A stretch of DNA of 61,944 nucleotides from Pseudomonas morbosilactucae (lineage in GTDB: Bacteria > Pseudomonadota > Gammaproteobacteria > Pseudomonadales > Pseudomonadaceae): contig NZ_JALQCW010000048.1 in assembly GCF_023241715.1 (NCBI RefSeq), positions 1-61,944 of the forward strand. The letters are read 5' to 3'. A model generated the notes under the pieces. The model made no database searches and was not told where the DNA came from. It saw only the letters and a list, made by a program, of their open reading frames with translations. The stretch's first letter is position 1; the number at the start of each line of letters is the position of its first letter. Shown here in pieces: positions 17,510 through 27,047 of the stretch. Made by a program: the position numbers and the translations under genes.

Positions 17510-19824
17510 ACCGCACAGCCAACGATTTTGCCCTGAGCAACCTCAGTCGCCGTGGCTTTCTCAAGGGCGTCGGGGCCACCGGGGCCTTGGTGCTGGCGGC
17601 CAGCTGGGGATGGCAGGAAGCTTTTGCCGAAGAGAAAAAGTTTGGTGCCGAAGGCATGCCCCACGGTTGGATCGATGACCCCAAGGTCTACGTCAGCATT
17701 GCCGTCGATGGCAGCGTGACGGTGATTTGCAATCGGTCGGAAATGGGCCAGGGCGTGCGCACCAGCCTGAGCATGGTGGTGGCCGATGAGCTGGAAGCCG
17801 ACTGGGCGCTGGTGAAGGTCAAGCAGGCGCCGGGCGATGAAGTGCGCTTCGGTAACCAGGACACCGACGGTTCGCGCAGCATGCGCCATTGGTTCGAGCC
17901 GATGCGCCGCTGTGGCGCTGCGGCGCGGAGCATGCTGGAGCAGGCCGCTGCCGACCAGTGGAAGGTGCCGGTGGCTGAGTGCCGGGCGCAGTTGCACAAA
18001 GTGTTGCACCAGCCCAGCGGTCGCGAATTGGGTTACGGCGCCCTGGCCCTGGCTGCCGGCGCCCTGGCCGTGCCAGCCCGTGACAGCCTGCGCCTGAAGG
18101 CGCCAGCCGAGTTCCGCTACATCGGTAAGGAGGCAGTGCGCGCCATCGACGGTGAAGACATCGTCAAGGGCGCCGCAGTGTACGGCGCCGATGTGCATTT
18201 TGACGGCATGTTGTTCGCCGCCGTGGCCCGGCCACGAGTCTACGGCGGTACGGTCAAGTCCTTCGATGGCAGCGCGGCATTGAAAGTCCCTGGGGTGATC
18301 AAGGTGCTGGCGATCGAAAGCCGTCCGGTGCCCTCGGAGTTCCAGCCCCTGGGGGGCGTGGCGGTGGTTGCCAGCAACACTTGGGCGGCGATCAAGGGGC
18401 GCGAGGCGCTGAAGATCGAGTGGGAAGATGGCGCTAACGCTTCCTACAACTCCATCGCCTACCGCGAGGAGCTGGAGGCCGCGGCCCGCAAGCCAGGCAA
18501 GGTGGTGCGCAATACCGGCAGTATCGACGAGGCCTTGAGCACGGCCGACAGCAGCCTGGAAGCCTCCTATTACCTGCCACACCTGGCGCAGTCGCCCATG
18601 GAGCCGATGGTGGCCGTGGCGCGTTTTCATGAGGGCCAGTGCGAGGCCTGGGCACCGAGCCAGGCGCCCCAGGTGACCCGTGAGCGGATCGCCGAGCGTC
18701 TGGGGATCGGCTTCGACAAGGTCACGGTCAATGTCACCCTGCTGGGCGGCGGCTTTGGGCGCAAATCCAAGCCGGACTTCGTTTTGGAAGCGGCGATCCT
18801 GGCCAAGGAGTTCCCAGGCAAGGCGGTGCGGGTGCAATGGACCCGGGAAGACGATATCCACAACTCGTATTTTCACACCGTGTCGGCGGAGTACCTCAAG
18901 GCCGGCCTCAATCAGGACGGCATGCCTTCAGGCTGGCTGCACCGAACCGTGGCGCCGAGCATCACTGCGCTGTTCGCCCCGGGCATGAACCACGAAGCGG
19001 CATTCGAGTTGGGCATGGGGTTCACCAACATGCCCTATGCGATTCCCAATGTGCGACTGGAAAACCCTGAAGCCACGGTGCACACCCGGGTCGGCTGGTA
19101 CCGCTCGGTGTCGAACATACCCCACGGTTTTGCGATCCAGAGTTTTGTCGATGAACTGGCCCACAAAGCCGGCCAGGACCCGCTGAAGTATCAGCTCAAG
19201 CTGTTGGGGCCGGATCGGCAGATCGACCCGCGGACCCTCAGTGAGGAATGGAACTACGGCGAATCCCCGGAGCGTTACCCCATTGACACGGCGCGCCTGC
19301 GAACGGTGCTGGAAACCGCGGCCAAGGCGGCAGGCTGGGGACGCACGCTCGCCAAAGGTCGGGGCCTGGGGTTGGCAGTGCACTACAGCTTTGTGACCTA
19401 CGTGGCGGCGGTGATCGAGGTGGAGGTCAAGGACGACGGCACGCTGATTGTGCACAAGGCCGATATCGCCGTGGACTGCGGGCCGCAGATCAATCCCGAG
19501 CGCATCCGTTCGCAGTTTGAAGGGGCGTGCGTCATGGGGTTGGGGAATGCGGTGCTGGGGGAAATCAGCTTCAAGGACGGCAAGGTCCAGCAGGACAACT
19601 TCCATATGTATGAAGTGGCGCGCATGTCCCTGGCGCCCAAGCAGGTTGCCGTGCACCTGGTGACGCCGCCGGGCGAGGTGCCCCTGGGCGGCGTCGGCGA
19701 ACCGGGCGTGCCACCGATTGCGCCGGCCCTGTGCAACGCGATCTTCGCCGCCACCGGCAAGCGCATCCGCAATCTTCCGGTGCGCTACCAGTTGCAGGGC
19801 TGGCAGCAGGGTGCGAAGGCCTGA
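17506..19824 (+). CDS. molybdenum hydroxylase large subunit, Tat-exported (IorB-like)
   Basis: 772 residues. It begins with a twin-arginine signal (SRRGFLKG, residues about 14-21, then a hydrophobic stretch to AFA), so the folded, cofactor-loaded heterodimer is probably exported to the periplasm. The rest is the xanthine-oxidase-family molybdopterin domain pair; GGGFGRK and the C-terminal GVGEPGVPP (with the catalytic Glu of GxGE) bind cofactor and act in catalysis. It hydroxylates an aldehyde or N-heterocycle; the substrate cannot be told. With no FAD subunit, electrons probably pass to a membrane cytochrome or quinone. Its maturation helpers follow directly. Confidence 0.9.
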   Translation: MNRTANDFALSNLSRRGFLKGVGATGALVLAASWGWQEAFAEEKKFGAEGMPHGWIDDPKVYVSIAVDGSVTVICNRSEMGQGVRTSLSMVVADELEADWALVKVKQAPGDEVRFGNQDTDGSRSMRHWFEPMRRCGAAARSMLEQAAADQWKVPVAECRAQLHKVLHQPSGRELGYGALALAAGALAVPARDSLRLKAPAEFRYIGKEAVRAIDGEDIVKGAAVYGADVHFDGMLFAAVARPRVYGGTVKSFDGSAALKVPGVIKVLAIESRPVPSEFQPLGGVAVVASNTWAAIKGREALKIEWEDGANASYNSIAYREELEAAARKPGKVVRNTGSIDEALSTADSSLEASYYLPHLAQSPMEPMVAVARFHEGQCEAWAPSQAPQVTRERIAERLGIGFDKVTVNVTLLGGGFGRKSKPDFVLEAAILAKEFPGKAVRVQWTREDDIHNSYFHTVSAEYLKAGLNQDGMPSGWLHRTVAPSITALFAPGMNHEAAFELGMGFTNMPYAIPNVRLENPEATVHTRVGWYRSVSNIPHGFAIQSFVDELAHKAGQDPLKYQLKLLGPDRQIDPRTLSEEWNYGESPERYPIDTARLRTVLETAAKAAGWGRTLAKGRGLGLAVHYSFVTYVAAVIEVEVKDDGTLIVHKADIAVDCGPQINPERIRSQFEGACVMGLGNAVLGEISFKDGKVQQDNFHMYEVARMSLAPKQVAVHLVTPPGEVPLGGVGEPGVPPIAPALCNAIFAATGKRIRNLPVRYQLQGWQQGAKA

Positions 19825-20806
19825 TGGACAGCGTCGACTTGAATGTCCTGCGCAGCGTGCTGGAGTGGCGCCGCGCAGGATGGCCGGTGCTGCTTTACAG
19901 CGTGGTCCAGACCTGGGGCAGTGCACCGCGTCCACCGGGGGCCATGCTGGCCTTGCGCGGCGATGGGGTGGTGATGGGTTCGGTGTCCGGCGGTTGCATC
20001 GAGGACGATTTGATCACCCGCTTGCACGACGGTCGACTGGCTGAGACGGGGCCGCCCGTGCAATTGCTGACCTATGGCGTGACCCGTGATGAGGCGGCGC
20101 GGTTTGGCCTGCCTTGTGGCGGGACACTGCGCCTCACCGAGGAGCGGGTGGGTGACCCGGCCTGGGTCGCGGAGTTGCTGGCTCGCTGTGAAGCCCATGA
20201 GCTCGTTGCCCGGGAGCTGGTTCTGGCCACCGGCGCGGTCACCTTGAGCGGCGCCGGCAAGGGGGATGCGCTGAGTTTTGATGGCGAGCACTTGCGGGCC
20301 ATTTATGGCCCGCGCTGGCGCCTGCTGCTGATCGGTGCCGGCCAGTTGTCGCGTTATGTGGCGCAAATGGCGCGGATGCTGGATTTCGAGGTGCTGATCT
20401 GCGACCCCCGCGAGGAGTTCGTCTATGGCTGGGAAGAGCAGCAGGGTCGTTTTGTGCCGGCATGCCCGATGAAGCGGTGCTGGCTATTCAAACCGATGAG
20501 CGCACGGCAATCATCGCTCTGACCCACGATCCGCGTCTGGATGACATGGCGTTGCTCACGGCGCTGACCTCCAGGGCCTTTTACGTCGGCGCCCTAGGCT
20601 CGCGGGTGAATAGCCAGAAGCGTCGTGAGAACCTCGCGGCCCTGGGCCTGCCCGCCGAGGCCATCGGGCGTTTGCACGGGCCTATTGGCTTGCATATTGG
20701 CAGCCATACCCCGGCGGAGATTGCCTTGTCGTTGATGGCGGAAATCGTCGCCATCAAGAACGGCGTGGCGGCGGTGCAGAAGAAGCCATTGTCGGAGGAG
20801 GCGTAA
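19824..20806 (+). pseudogene. XdhC-family molybdenum cofactor insertion protein, frameshifted
   Basis: The reading frame from ATG 19824 (overlapping the large-subunit stop by one base) shows the XdhC N-terminal domain (GSVSGGCIEDDL near residue 52) and the Rossmann-like LLLIGAGQLSRYVA, then changes frame after REEFVYGWEEQQGRFVP. The normal continuation (GMPDEAVLAIQTDERT to GALGSR and LHGPIGLHIGSHTPAEIA) lies in another frame. One missing G at about 20457-20461 (CCGGC where CCGGGC is expected) explains the shift. With it restored the protein is 327 residues. XdhC proteins bind sulfurated Mo cofactor and insert it in xanthine-oxidase-family enzymes. It may be a base-calling error, as in three other genes here. 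Confidence 0.85.
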
Positions 20807-21390
20807 TGCCGGTCACGGCGATTGTCCTGGCGGCAGGGCAGGGCAGTCGTTTTCGCGCAGTGGCCGATCAGGACAAGCTATTGGCGCCTTGCGTGGGGCG
20901 TGATGGCGTGACGCGTAAGGTGATTGAGCAGGTGCTAGTGAGCTTGCCGGCCAGTATTCAGCCGCGTTGGGTTGTGACGACGCCGGACCGGACCGAGCTC
21001 ATTCGGCTGGCTGGGGTTTATGGCTGTGAGGTGTTGCTGCTGCAGTCGGCGGGCATGGGCGACAGCATTGCCGCTGCAGTCACTGCCTGTGCTGACGCCC
21101 ATGGCTGGCTGGTGCTGCTGGGGGATATGCCGTTTATCTTGCCGTCGAGTATTGAGCAGGTCGTTAATGAGTTGGCAGCGGATGGCATCAGCGTTCCGGT
21201 GCATAGAGGGCAGTTCGGTCATCCCGTGGGGTTTGGCAGTTCCTTCGGGCCTGCCTTGATGGCGCTGAGCGGTGATCGCGGGGCAAAGCCTTTGTTTGCC
21301 GAGGCACCGGTGCGGGAGGTGTGGGTGGATGATCCCGGTGTGTTGTGGGATGTGGACGTGCCGGAACGACTGGATTTCAAACACAGCTAG
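20806..21390 (+). CDS. MobA/MocA-like molybdenum cofactor nucleotidyltransferase
   Basis: 194 residues with the NTP-transferase signature IVLAAGQGSRF (residues 5-15), GDMP near 106-109 and GHPVGF near 140. This is the MocA/MobA-like branch that adds CMP to molybdopterin to give the dinucleotide used by xanthine-oxidase-family enzymes; CTP use is inferred from the operon. It starts on the last base of the xdhC stop, so it belongs to the hydroxylase operon. Confidence 0.87.
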   Translation: MPVTAIVLAAGQGSRFRAVADQDKLLAPCVGRDGVTRKVIEQVLVSLPASIQPRWVVTTPDRTELIRLAGVYGCEVLLLQSAGMGDSIAAAVTACADAHGWLVLLGDMPFILPSSIEQVVNELAADGISVPVHRGQFGHPVGFGSSFGPALMALSGDRGAKPLFAEAPVREVWVDDPGVLWDVDVPERLDFKHS

Positions 21391-21432
21391 CAGGCTAGCC
21401 TGTGTCGACCATGTTGTTCGAATGTTGGGCAT

Positions 21433-21469
21433 AAAAAAGCCCCGCCTGATCGCTCAGGCGGGGCTTTTT
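21433..21469. terminator. bidirectional terminator between the Mo operon and rne
   Basis: AAGCCCCGCCTGA and TCAGGCGGGGCTT form a perfect 13-bp stem around a 4-base loop with flanking A and T runs. It serves both the operon ending at 21390 and rne ending at 21484. Confidence 0.93.
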
Positions 21470-21483
21470 AGTAGCCGTTGGAA

Positions 21484-24400
21484 TCAGACGAGGGGTTTAG
21501 GCTCGTGTTCTTCCTGGGCTTTGGCCGGCTGTTCAACCTGTTCCTCAACGATGCGCGGGGCTTCTTCGAGGGGCAGAGCGGTCTGCTCGGCAACGGGTTG
21601 AGCTTCTGGAGCCGGAGCGGCCTCAGCGACTTCAACTGCCGGAGCGGGCTCGGCGACTACGGGTGCTTCAACCGGAGCAGCAGCGGCGGCCAATTCGGCT
21701 TCCTTCTGCAGGCGCTCTTCTTCACGCTTGCGGCGACGCACTTCGCGTGGGTCGTTCGGCGCGCGGCCGTTGCTGGTCAGGGCAATGGCCGGTGCGGCCT
21801 CCACAACCGGAGCGGGTGCTTCTTCGACCACGGCAGGTGCTGCAACCGGAGCAGGCTCGGCGATCACCACTGGTTCGACGATAGCCACGGCTTCAGCAGC
21901 AGGCGCTGCTTCGGCAACAGGGGCTTCAACGACAATGGCTTCGGCTACGCGTTCGAAGGCGCTAGGTGCTTCCTCGGCGGGCTCGGGAGCTTTCTCCACA
22001 ACCGGTGCTTCAACCACTGGCTCGGCAACGATGACCGGCTCAGGCTCGGCGACCACGGCAGGTTCTGCAGCCACTTCAACCTGAGGCTGTTGCTCTTGAA
22101 CCGCTGCAACCTCGACGGCTGGAACAACCGGGGCTTCAACTGGGGTCGTCGCTTCAACCACCGGTGCTTCAGGGGCTTGTTCGGCCACTGCGGCGGTAGC
22201 GCGCTCAGCCTGTTGCTGGGCTTCAGCTTCGGCTGGAGCGCTGATCACGCTGCTGGCAACGGCTTCGGTGACGGCCAGGCCGGCAGCCAGGTCGGCGTTG
22301 CTTGGCTCTTCGCCATTCTCTTCCGAGCCTTCGATCACGTTGCCGTTGGCGTCACGTTGACGCTCGCGACGGTTGCTGCGACGACGCTGGCCACGGGAGC
22401 GACGACGTGGACGATCGCCTTCGGCGTTGTCCTGGCCATCTTCCTGCAGTTGCTCTTCGTTGCTCAGCAGTTCTTCTTCGCTGGTGGCCGCAGCCTGTTC
22501 GGCACGTGGTTGACGCTCTTCACGTGGCGGACGCGGTTGACGCTCTTCGCGCGGCTGGCGTGCTGGACGCTCCTCGGCGGTGACACCCACTGCAGCTGCT
22601 GCAACGGCCGGGGCGGCATCCAGGGGTTCGCGCAGTTCACGAACCCGCTCTTCACGCTCGCCACGTGGCTTGCGATCTTCCCGCGGGGCGCGAGGCTGGC
22701 GTTCTTCACGAGGTGCGCGGGGTGCGCGCTCTTCACGAGCAACACCTTGGACTTCTTCACGGGCTTCACGCACTTCACGAGGCTGACGCTCTTCCCGTGG
22801 GGCGCGTTCTTCGCGTGGTGCACGCTCTTCACGCGGAGCACGTTCTTCACGAGGCTTGCGCTCTTCATCGCGGCGACCGTTACGGTTGCGGCTCTGCTGG
22901 CGACCGTTGCGACGCTCTTCGTTGCTGCGCGCTGGGCGTTCGGTAACAGGCTTCTCGACCACGACCGGAGCCGCTGGCTCTTCCTTGGTGGCGAACAGGC
23001 TCACCAGGGATTTCACCAGGCCTTTGAACAGGCTTGGTTCTGCAACGACGGGCGCAGGAGCGGCGACTGGTGCGACGACTTCGGTAGGGACCGGAGCGTT
23101 GGCGCGGGCAGGTGCGGTCTTCACCGCGGCTTCCTGGCGAACCAGGGTGCGGGTGGCGGCAGCCGGTTGCACGTCTTCGACTTCAGCGGCTGCTGCAGCG
23201 ATTTCGTAGCTGGACTGGTTGGTGTTGGCTTCCGGGCTGTCATCGCGCAGGCGCTGAACTTCGAAATGCGGGGTTTCGAGGTGATCGTTCGGCAGAATGA
23301 CGATGCGTGCACGGGTGCGCAGTTCGATCTTGGTGATCGAGTTGCGTTTTTCGTTGAGCAGGAAGGCGGCAACCGGGATCGGCACTTGGGCACGAACTTC
23401 GGCAGTGCGGTCTTTCAGGGCTTCTTCTTCGATCAGGCGCAGGATCGCCAGGGACAGCGATTCAACGTCACGGATGATGCCGGTGCCGTTGCAACGCGGG
23501 CAGACGATGCCGCTGCTTTCGCCCAGGGATGGACGCAGGCGCTGACGGGACATTTCCAGCAGGCCGAAGCGCGAGATGCGACCGACTTGCACGCGAGCAC
23601 GGTCGGCTTCCAGGCATTCGCGGACTTTCTCTTCCACGGCGCGCTGGTTCTTGGCAGGGGTCATGTCGATGAAGTCGATGACGATCAGGCCGCCGATGTC
23701 GCGCAGGCGCAACTGACGGGCGATTTCTTCGGCGGCTTCAAGGTTGGTCTGCAGGGCGGTTTCTTCGATGTCGCTGCCTTTGGTGGCGCGCGCCGAGTTG
23801 ATGTCGATGGACACCAGGGCTTCGGTCGGATCGATGACGATGGAGCCGCCGGAAGGCAGTTCGACCACGCGCTGGAAGGCGGTCTCGATCTGGCTTTCGA
23901 TCTGGAAACGGTTGAACAGCGGAACGCTGTCTTCGTACAGCTTGATCTTGCTGGCGTACTGCGGCATCACCTGGCGGATGAAGGTCAGGGCTTCGTCCTG
24001 GGCTTCAACGCTGTCGATCAACACTTCGCCGATGTCCTGGCGCAGGTAATCGCGGATCGCGCGGATGATCACGTTGCTTTCCTGGTAGATCAGGAATGGC
24101 GCGGAGCGATCCAGCGAAGCTTCTTTGATGGCGGTCCAGAGTTGCAGCAGGTAATCGAGGTCCCACTGCATTTCTTCGCTGCTGCGGCCCAGGCCGGCAG
24201 TGCGCACGATCAGGCCCATGTCGGCAGGTGCAACCAGGCCGTTCAGTGCTTCACGCAGTTCGTTGCGCTCTTCACCTTCGATGCGACGGGAGATGCCGCC
24301 GGCACGCGGGTTGTTCGGCATCAGCACCAGGTAACGACCGGCCAGGCTGATGAACGTGGTCAGGGCTGCGCCCTTGTTGCCGCGTTCTTCTTTCTCGACC

Positions 24401-24702
24401 TGGACGATGACTTCCTGGCCTTCGCTCAGGACGTCCTTGATGTTCACGCGGCCTTCGGGGGCTTTCTTGAAGTATTCGCGGGAGATTTCTTTGAGGGGCA
24501 GGAAGCCGTGGCGCTCAGAGCCGAAATCGACAAAGGCAGCCTCAAGGCTTGGTTCGATACGAGTGATTCGGCCTTTATAGATGTTGGCCTTCTTCTGCTC
24601 GCGTGCACCGGACTCAATGTCCAGGTCGTAGAGGCGCTGGCCGTCTACCAGTGCAACACGCAACTCTTCGGGTTGAGTTGCGTTAATCAGCATTCTTTTC
24701 AT
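21484..24702 (-). CDS. rne: ribonuclease E
   Basis: 1072 residues from the ATG at 24702 (MKRMLINATQPEEL, as in other RNase E); upstream in-frame codons to 24750 are untranslated leader. The N-terminal half contains the S1 domain (residues about 38-125), the 5' sensor and the DNase-I-like catalytic domain with the Mg-binding Asp residues in SIDINSARA and VIDFIDM and the zinc-link CPRCNGTG. The C-terminal half (residues about 520-1072) is an unstructured scaffold: arginine-rich PREER repeats for RNA binding, then long Ala/Val/Pro/Glu-rich stretches for degradosome partners. It makes the first cuts in mRNA decay and processes rRNA and tRNA precursors. Confidence 0.97.
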   Translation of the reverse strand: MKRMLINATQPEELRVALVDGQRLYDLDIESGAREQKKANIYKGRITRIEPSLEAAFVDFGSERHGFLPLKEISREYFKKAPEGRVNIKDVLSEGQEVIVQVEKEERGNKGAALTTFISLAGRYLVLMPNNPRAGGISRRIEGEERNELREALNGLVAPADMGLIVRTAGLGRSSEEMQWDLDYLLQLWTAIKEASLDRSAPFLIYQESNVIIRAIRDYLRQDIGEVLIDSVEAQDEALTFIRQVMPQYASKIKLYEDSVPLFNRFQIESQIETAFQRVVELPSGGSIVIDPTEALVSIDINSARATKGSDIEETALQTNLEAAEEIARQLRLRDIGGLIVIDFIDMTPAKNQRAVEEKVRECLEADRARVQVGRISRFGLLEMSRQRLRPSLGESSGIVCPRCNGTGIIRDVESLSLAILRLIEEEALKDRTAEVRAQVPIPVAAFLLNEKRNSITKIELRTRARIVILPNDHLETPHFEVQRLRDDSPEANTNQSSYEIAAAAAEVEDVQPAAATRTLVRQEAAVKTAPARANAPVPTEVVAPVAAPAPVVAEPSLFKGLVKSLVSLFATKEEPAAPVVVEKPVTERPARSNEERRNGRQQSRNRNGRRDEERKPREERAPREERAPREERAPREERQPREVREAREEVQGVAREERAPRAPREERQPRAPREDRKPRGEREERVRELREPLDAAPAVAAAAVGVTAEERPARQPREERQPRPPREERQPRAEQAAATSEEELLSNEEQLQEDGQDNAEGDRPRRRSRGQRRRSNRRERQRDANGNVIEGSEENGEEPSNADLAAGLAVTEAVASSVISAPAEAEAQQQAERATAAVAEQAPEAPVVEATTPVEAPVVPAVEVAAVQEQQPQVEVAAEPAVVAEPEPVIVAEPVVEAPVVEKAPEPAEEAPSAFERVAEAIVVEAPVAEAAPAAEAVAIVEPVVIAEPAPVAAPAVVEEAPAPVVEAAPAIALTSNGRAPNDPREVRRRKREEERLQKEAELAAAAAPVEAPVVAEPAPAVEVAEAAPAPEAQPVAEQTALPLEEAPRIVEEQVEQPAKAQEEHEPKPLV

Positions 24703-25353
24703 GTAGTACCGTCGGTTTCCGGGCTGCCGGAAACGGCGTTCGGCACACACGACTTCTCACGGTCGGTGTCAGGTGCGTCAGGAGTGGTTGACCACTCGAG
24801 TGTCTAGCGAGGTTCGACCAAAAATGGGTACGAAGTCGCGACTCACGCGTCCTGCTTGCTGTGGTGACATAAAGGTCACCGCTTAAGCAAAAGTCTGTCA
24901 GGAGGAGGAATCGACCGGCGACTGTGGACGAGATGAAGCGTCTTGATAAAGCCTAATGCTACACAGTCCGACGGTTGTGCATCTCCACCCTACACGTATC
25001 CCTGATAATTCGGGTGCTGCCGCGCGCAGAATCCGCAGCGGGTTGGCATTTACCGTGAGCTCCGAAAGGGGAGGTCACGCATCATGGCTAAAGGCGTTGT
25101 TTCCGTAACCTTCGCTCGGGGTCGTTTGTCGCTGACTGCACTTTGTGAACTGGCCGTTAATCGCTGCGTAAGAGGCGAGTGATAACTCTGCTTATTACGG
25201 GTTTCAGGCCTTATGTCACCTGCGCTTGTTACAACGCCGAACTCTTCCGTTAGGTAGCAAAAGTTGCGTAGGACGGCCTCGCGTCCTTATGAATTGCGTT
25301 GGTCAGGGCCGGCAATTTGCCGCTGATCCGCTGGCCAGCCGCTTTTGGCGGCG
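24703..25353 (-). promoter_or_regulatory. long 5' untranslated leader of rne
   Basis: About 650 bases lie between the predicted rne start point and its ATG, with no supported ORF. Hairpins are visible, for example GGTGAC-ATAAAG-GTCACC near 24863-24880. In E. coli the rne leader is long and mediates feedback by RNase E cleavage of its own mRNA; the same is inferred here. Its sequence was not matched to a known RNA family. Confidence 0.6.
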
Positions 25354-25359
25354 TTCGCG

Positions 25360-25388
25360 ACTATAGCAGCAATCATTAAGTGCTTCAA
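25360..25388 (-). promoter_or_regulatory. sigma70 promoter of rne
   Basis: Read on the minus strand, TTGAAG (25388-25383) and TATAGT (25365-25360) are separated by exactly 17 bases. This gives a start near 25353 and defines the long leader. Confidence 0.75.
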
Positions 25389-25417
25389 ATCCATAAAAAA
25401 TTGTTATCATTCGCGCC

Positions 25418-26374
25418 ATGACGACTACTGCCCCCTCGACCCCAGGCGTCCAACTGCTTGAGGTCTCGCCGGAATATGCCGGCCAACGTATTGATAATTT
25501 CCTTCTCGCTCGGCTCAAGGGCGTGCCCAAGACTTTGATTTATCGCATTTTGCGCAAAGGCGAAGTGCGGGTGAACAAAGGTCGGATCAAGCCTGAGTAC
25601 AAGCTGCAGGCGGGCGACATTGTGCGCGTGCCGCCGGTGCGCGTGCCTGAGCGCGACGAGCCTGTGCCTTTGGCCCAAGGGCTGCTGCAGCGCCTGGAAG
25701 CCTCGATCGTCTTCGAAGATAAAGCCCTGATTGTGATCAACAAGCCGGCCGGCATTGCCGTGCATGGCGGCAGCGGCTTGAACTTCGGTGTGATCGAAGC
25801 CTTTCGTCAGTTGCGCCCGGATGCCAAGGAATTGGAGTTGGTGCATCGCCTCGATCGCGATACGTCCGGCCTGCTGATGATTGCCAAGAAGCGCAGCATG
25901 TTGCGCCATTTGCACGCAGCCCTGCGTGGTGACGGCGTGGACAAGCGCTATATGGCGCTGGTGCGTGGCAACTGGGCGACCGCCATCAAGCAGGTGAGGG
26001 CGCCGTTGCTCAAGAGCAACCTGCGCTCCGGCGAGCGCATGGTCGAGGTCAATGAAGAGGGTAAGGAGGCCTTGACCCTGTTCAAGGTACTGCGCCGCTT
26101 CGGCGATTTCGCCACCATGGTCGAGGCCAAGCCGGTGACGGGGCGGACTCACCAGATTCGCGTGCACACCCTGCATGCCGGTCACTGCATTGCCGGTGAC
26201 AGCAAGTATGGTGATGACGATTTCACCAAGGAAATTCGCGACCTGGGCGGCAAGCGCCTGTTTCTCCATGCCTACATGCTGACTGTGCCGCTGCCGGATG
26301 GTGGCGAGCTGAAGCTGCAAGCGCCTGTGGATGAGATGTGGGCCAAGACCGTGGAGCGCTTGAGTGCACCCTGA
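25418..26374 (+). CDS. rluC: 23S rRNA pseudouridine synthase RluC
   Basis: 318 residues: an S4 domain (residues about 20-75, RIDNFLLARLKGVPK), then the RluA-type catalytic domain with HRLDRDTSGLL (catalytic Asp, near residue 145). RluC modifies U955, U2504 and U2580 in the E. coli numbering. Head-to-head with rne as in most gamma-proteobacteria. No Shine-Dalgarno lies before the ATG; TATCAT at 25405-25410 could place transcription start at the ATG. The end overlaps the HAD gene by 11 bases. Confidence 0.95.
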   Translation: MTTTAPSTPGVQLLEVSPEYAGQRIDNFLLARLKGVPKTLIYRILRKGEVRVNKGRIKPEYKLQAGDIVRVPPVRVPERDEPVPLAQGLLQRLEASIVFEDKALIVINKPAGIAVHGGSGLNFGVIEAFRQLRPDAKELELVHRLDRDTSGLLMIAKKRSMLRHLHAALRGDGVDKRYMALVRGNWATAIKQVRAPLLKSNLRSGERMVEVNEEGKEALTLFKVLRRFGDFATMVEAKPVTGRTHQIRVHTLHAGHCIAGDSKYGDDDFTKEIRDLGGKRLFLHAYMLTVPLPDGGELKLQAPVDEMWAKTVERLSAP

Positions 26375-27026
26375 TTACCAACTGCTGATCTTTGACTGGG
26401 ACGGCACTCTGGCTGATTCCATTGGTCGGATCGTCCAGGCGATGCACGTGGCCAGTGATCAGTCGGGATTCCCGCGACGCGATGATGTTGCCGTGAAGGG
26501 CATTATCGGGTTGGGTTTGCCGGAGGCGATCCAGACCCTGTATCCGGACATCGACGATGCCCAGTTGATCGCCTTCCGCCAGCATTACGCCGATTGCTAT
26601 ATCGCCCTGGAGACTGAGCCTTCGCCGTTGTTCGAGGGCGTTGTGCAGTCCCTGGAGGCGTTTCGGCAGGAGGGGTATCGACTGGCTGTGGCGACCGGCA
26701 AGGCTCGGCGCGGGCTGGATCGAGTGTTGAAGTCTCACGGCTGGGAAGCATATTTCGATATCACCCGAGCGGCGGATGAAACCGCGAGCAAGCCTCACCC
26801 GTTGATGCTTGAGCAGATTCTTGCGCATTGCGGTGTGCGGCCTGAGCGGGCGCTGATGGTGGGGGATTCGTCCTTCGATCTGCAGATGGCGCGTAACGCC
26901 GGGATGGGTTCGGTGGCGGTCAGCTACGGCGCGCAATCCATTGAAGCGTTGCAGGCGTTTGAGCCACGCCTGTCGATCGATAGGTTTCCTGAGTTGCATG
27001 CCTGGCTCAGCCAGGGTGCCCAGTAA
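26364..27026 (+). CDS. HAD-IA family phosphatase (Gph-like)
   Basis: 220 residues from a GTG start that overlaps rluC. HAD motif I is FDWDGTLADS (residues about 9-18), motif II is VATGKAR, motif III is the Lys in ASKPHP, and motif IV is MVGDSSFD. The cap domain is of the phosphoglycolate/pyrophosphatase type. The substrate is uncertain. It sits at the same place in P. aeruginosa (PA2974) and lies 21 bases before sppA. Confidence 0.92.
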   Translation: MHPDYQLLIFDWDGTLADSIGRIVQAMHVASDQSGFPRRDDVAVKGIIGLGLPEAIQTLYPDIDDAQLIAFRQHYADCYIALETEPSPLFEGVVQSLEAFRQEGYRLAVATGKARRGLDRVLKSHGWEAYFDITRAADETASKPHPLMLEQILAHCGVRPERALMVGDSSFDLQMARNAGMGSVAVSYGAQSIEALQAFEPRLSIDRFPELHAWLSQGAQ

Positions 27027-27047
27027 GTTTTAGCCGGGGAAGATGGC

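Noticed and set aside
21478..24807. 1109-codon open frame on the plus strand opposite rne
   Set aside because: It is the antisense shadow of the GC-rich, low-complexity rne gene; its protein is Gly/Phe/Leu-rich without any domain, while the minus strand encodes a full RNase E.
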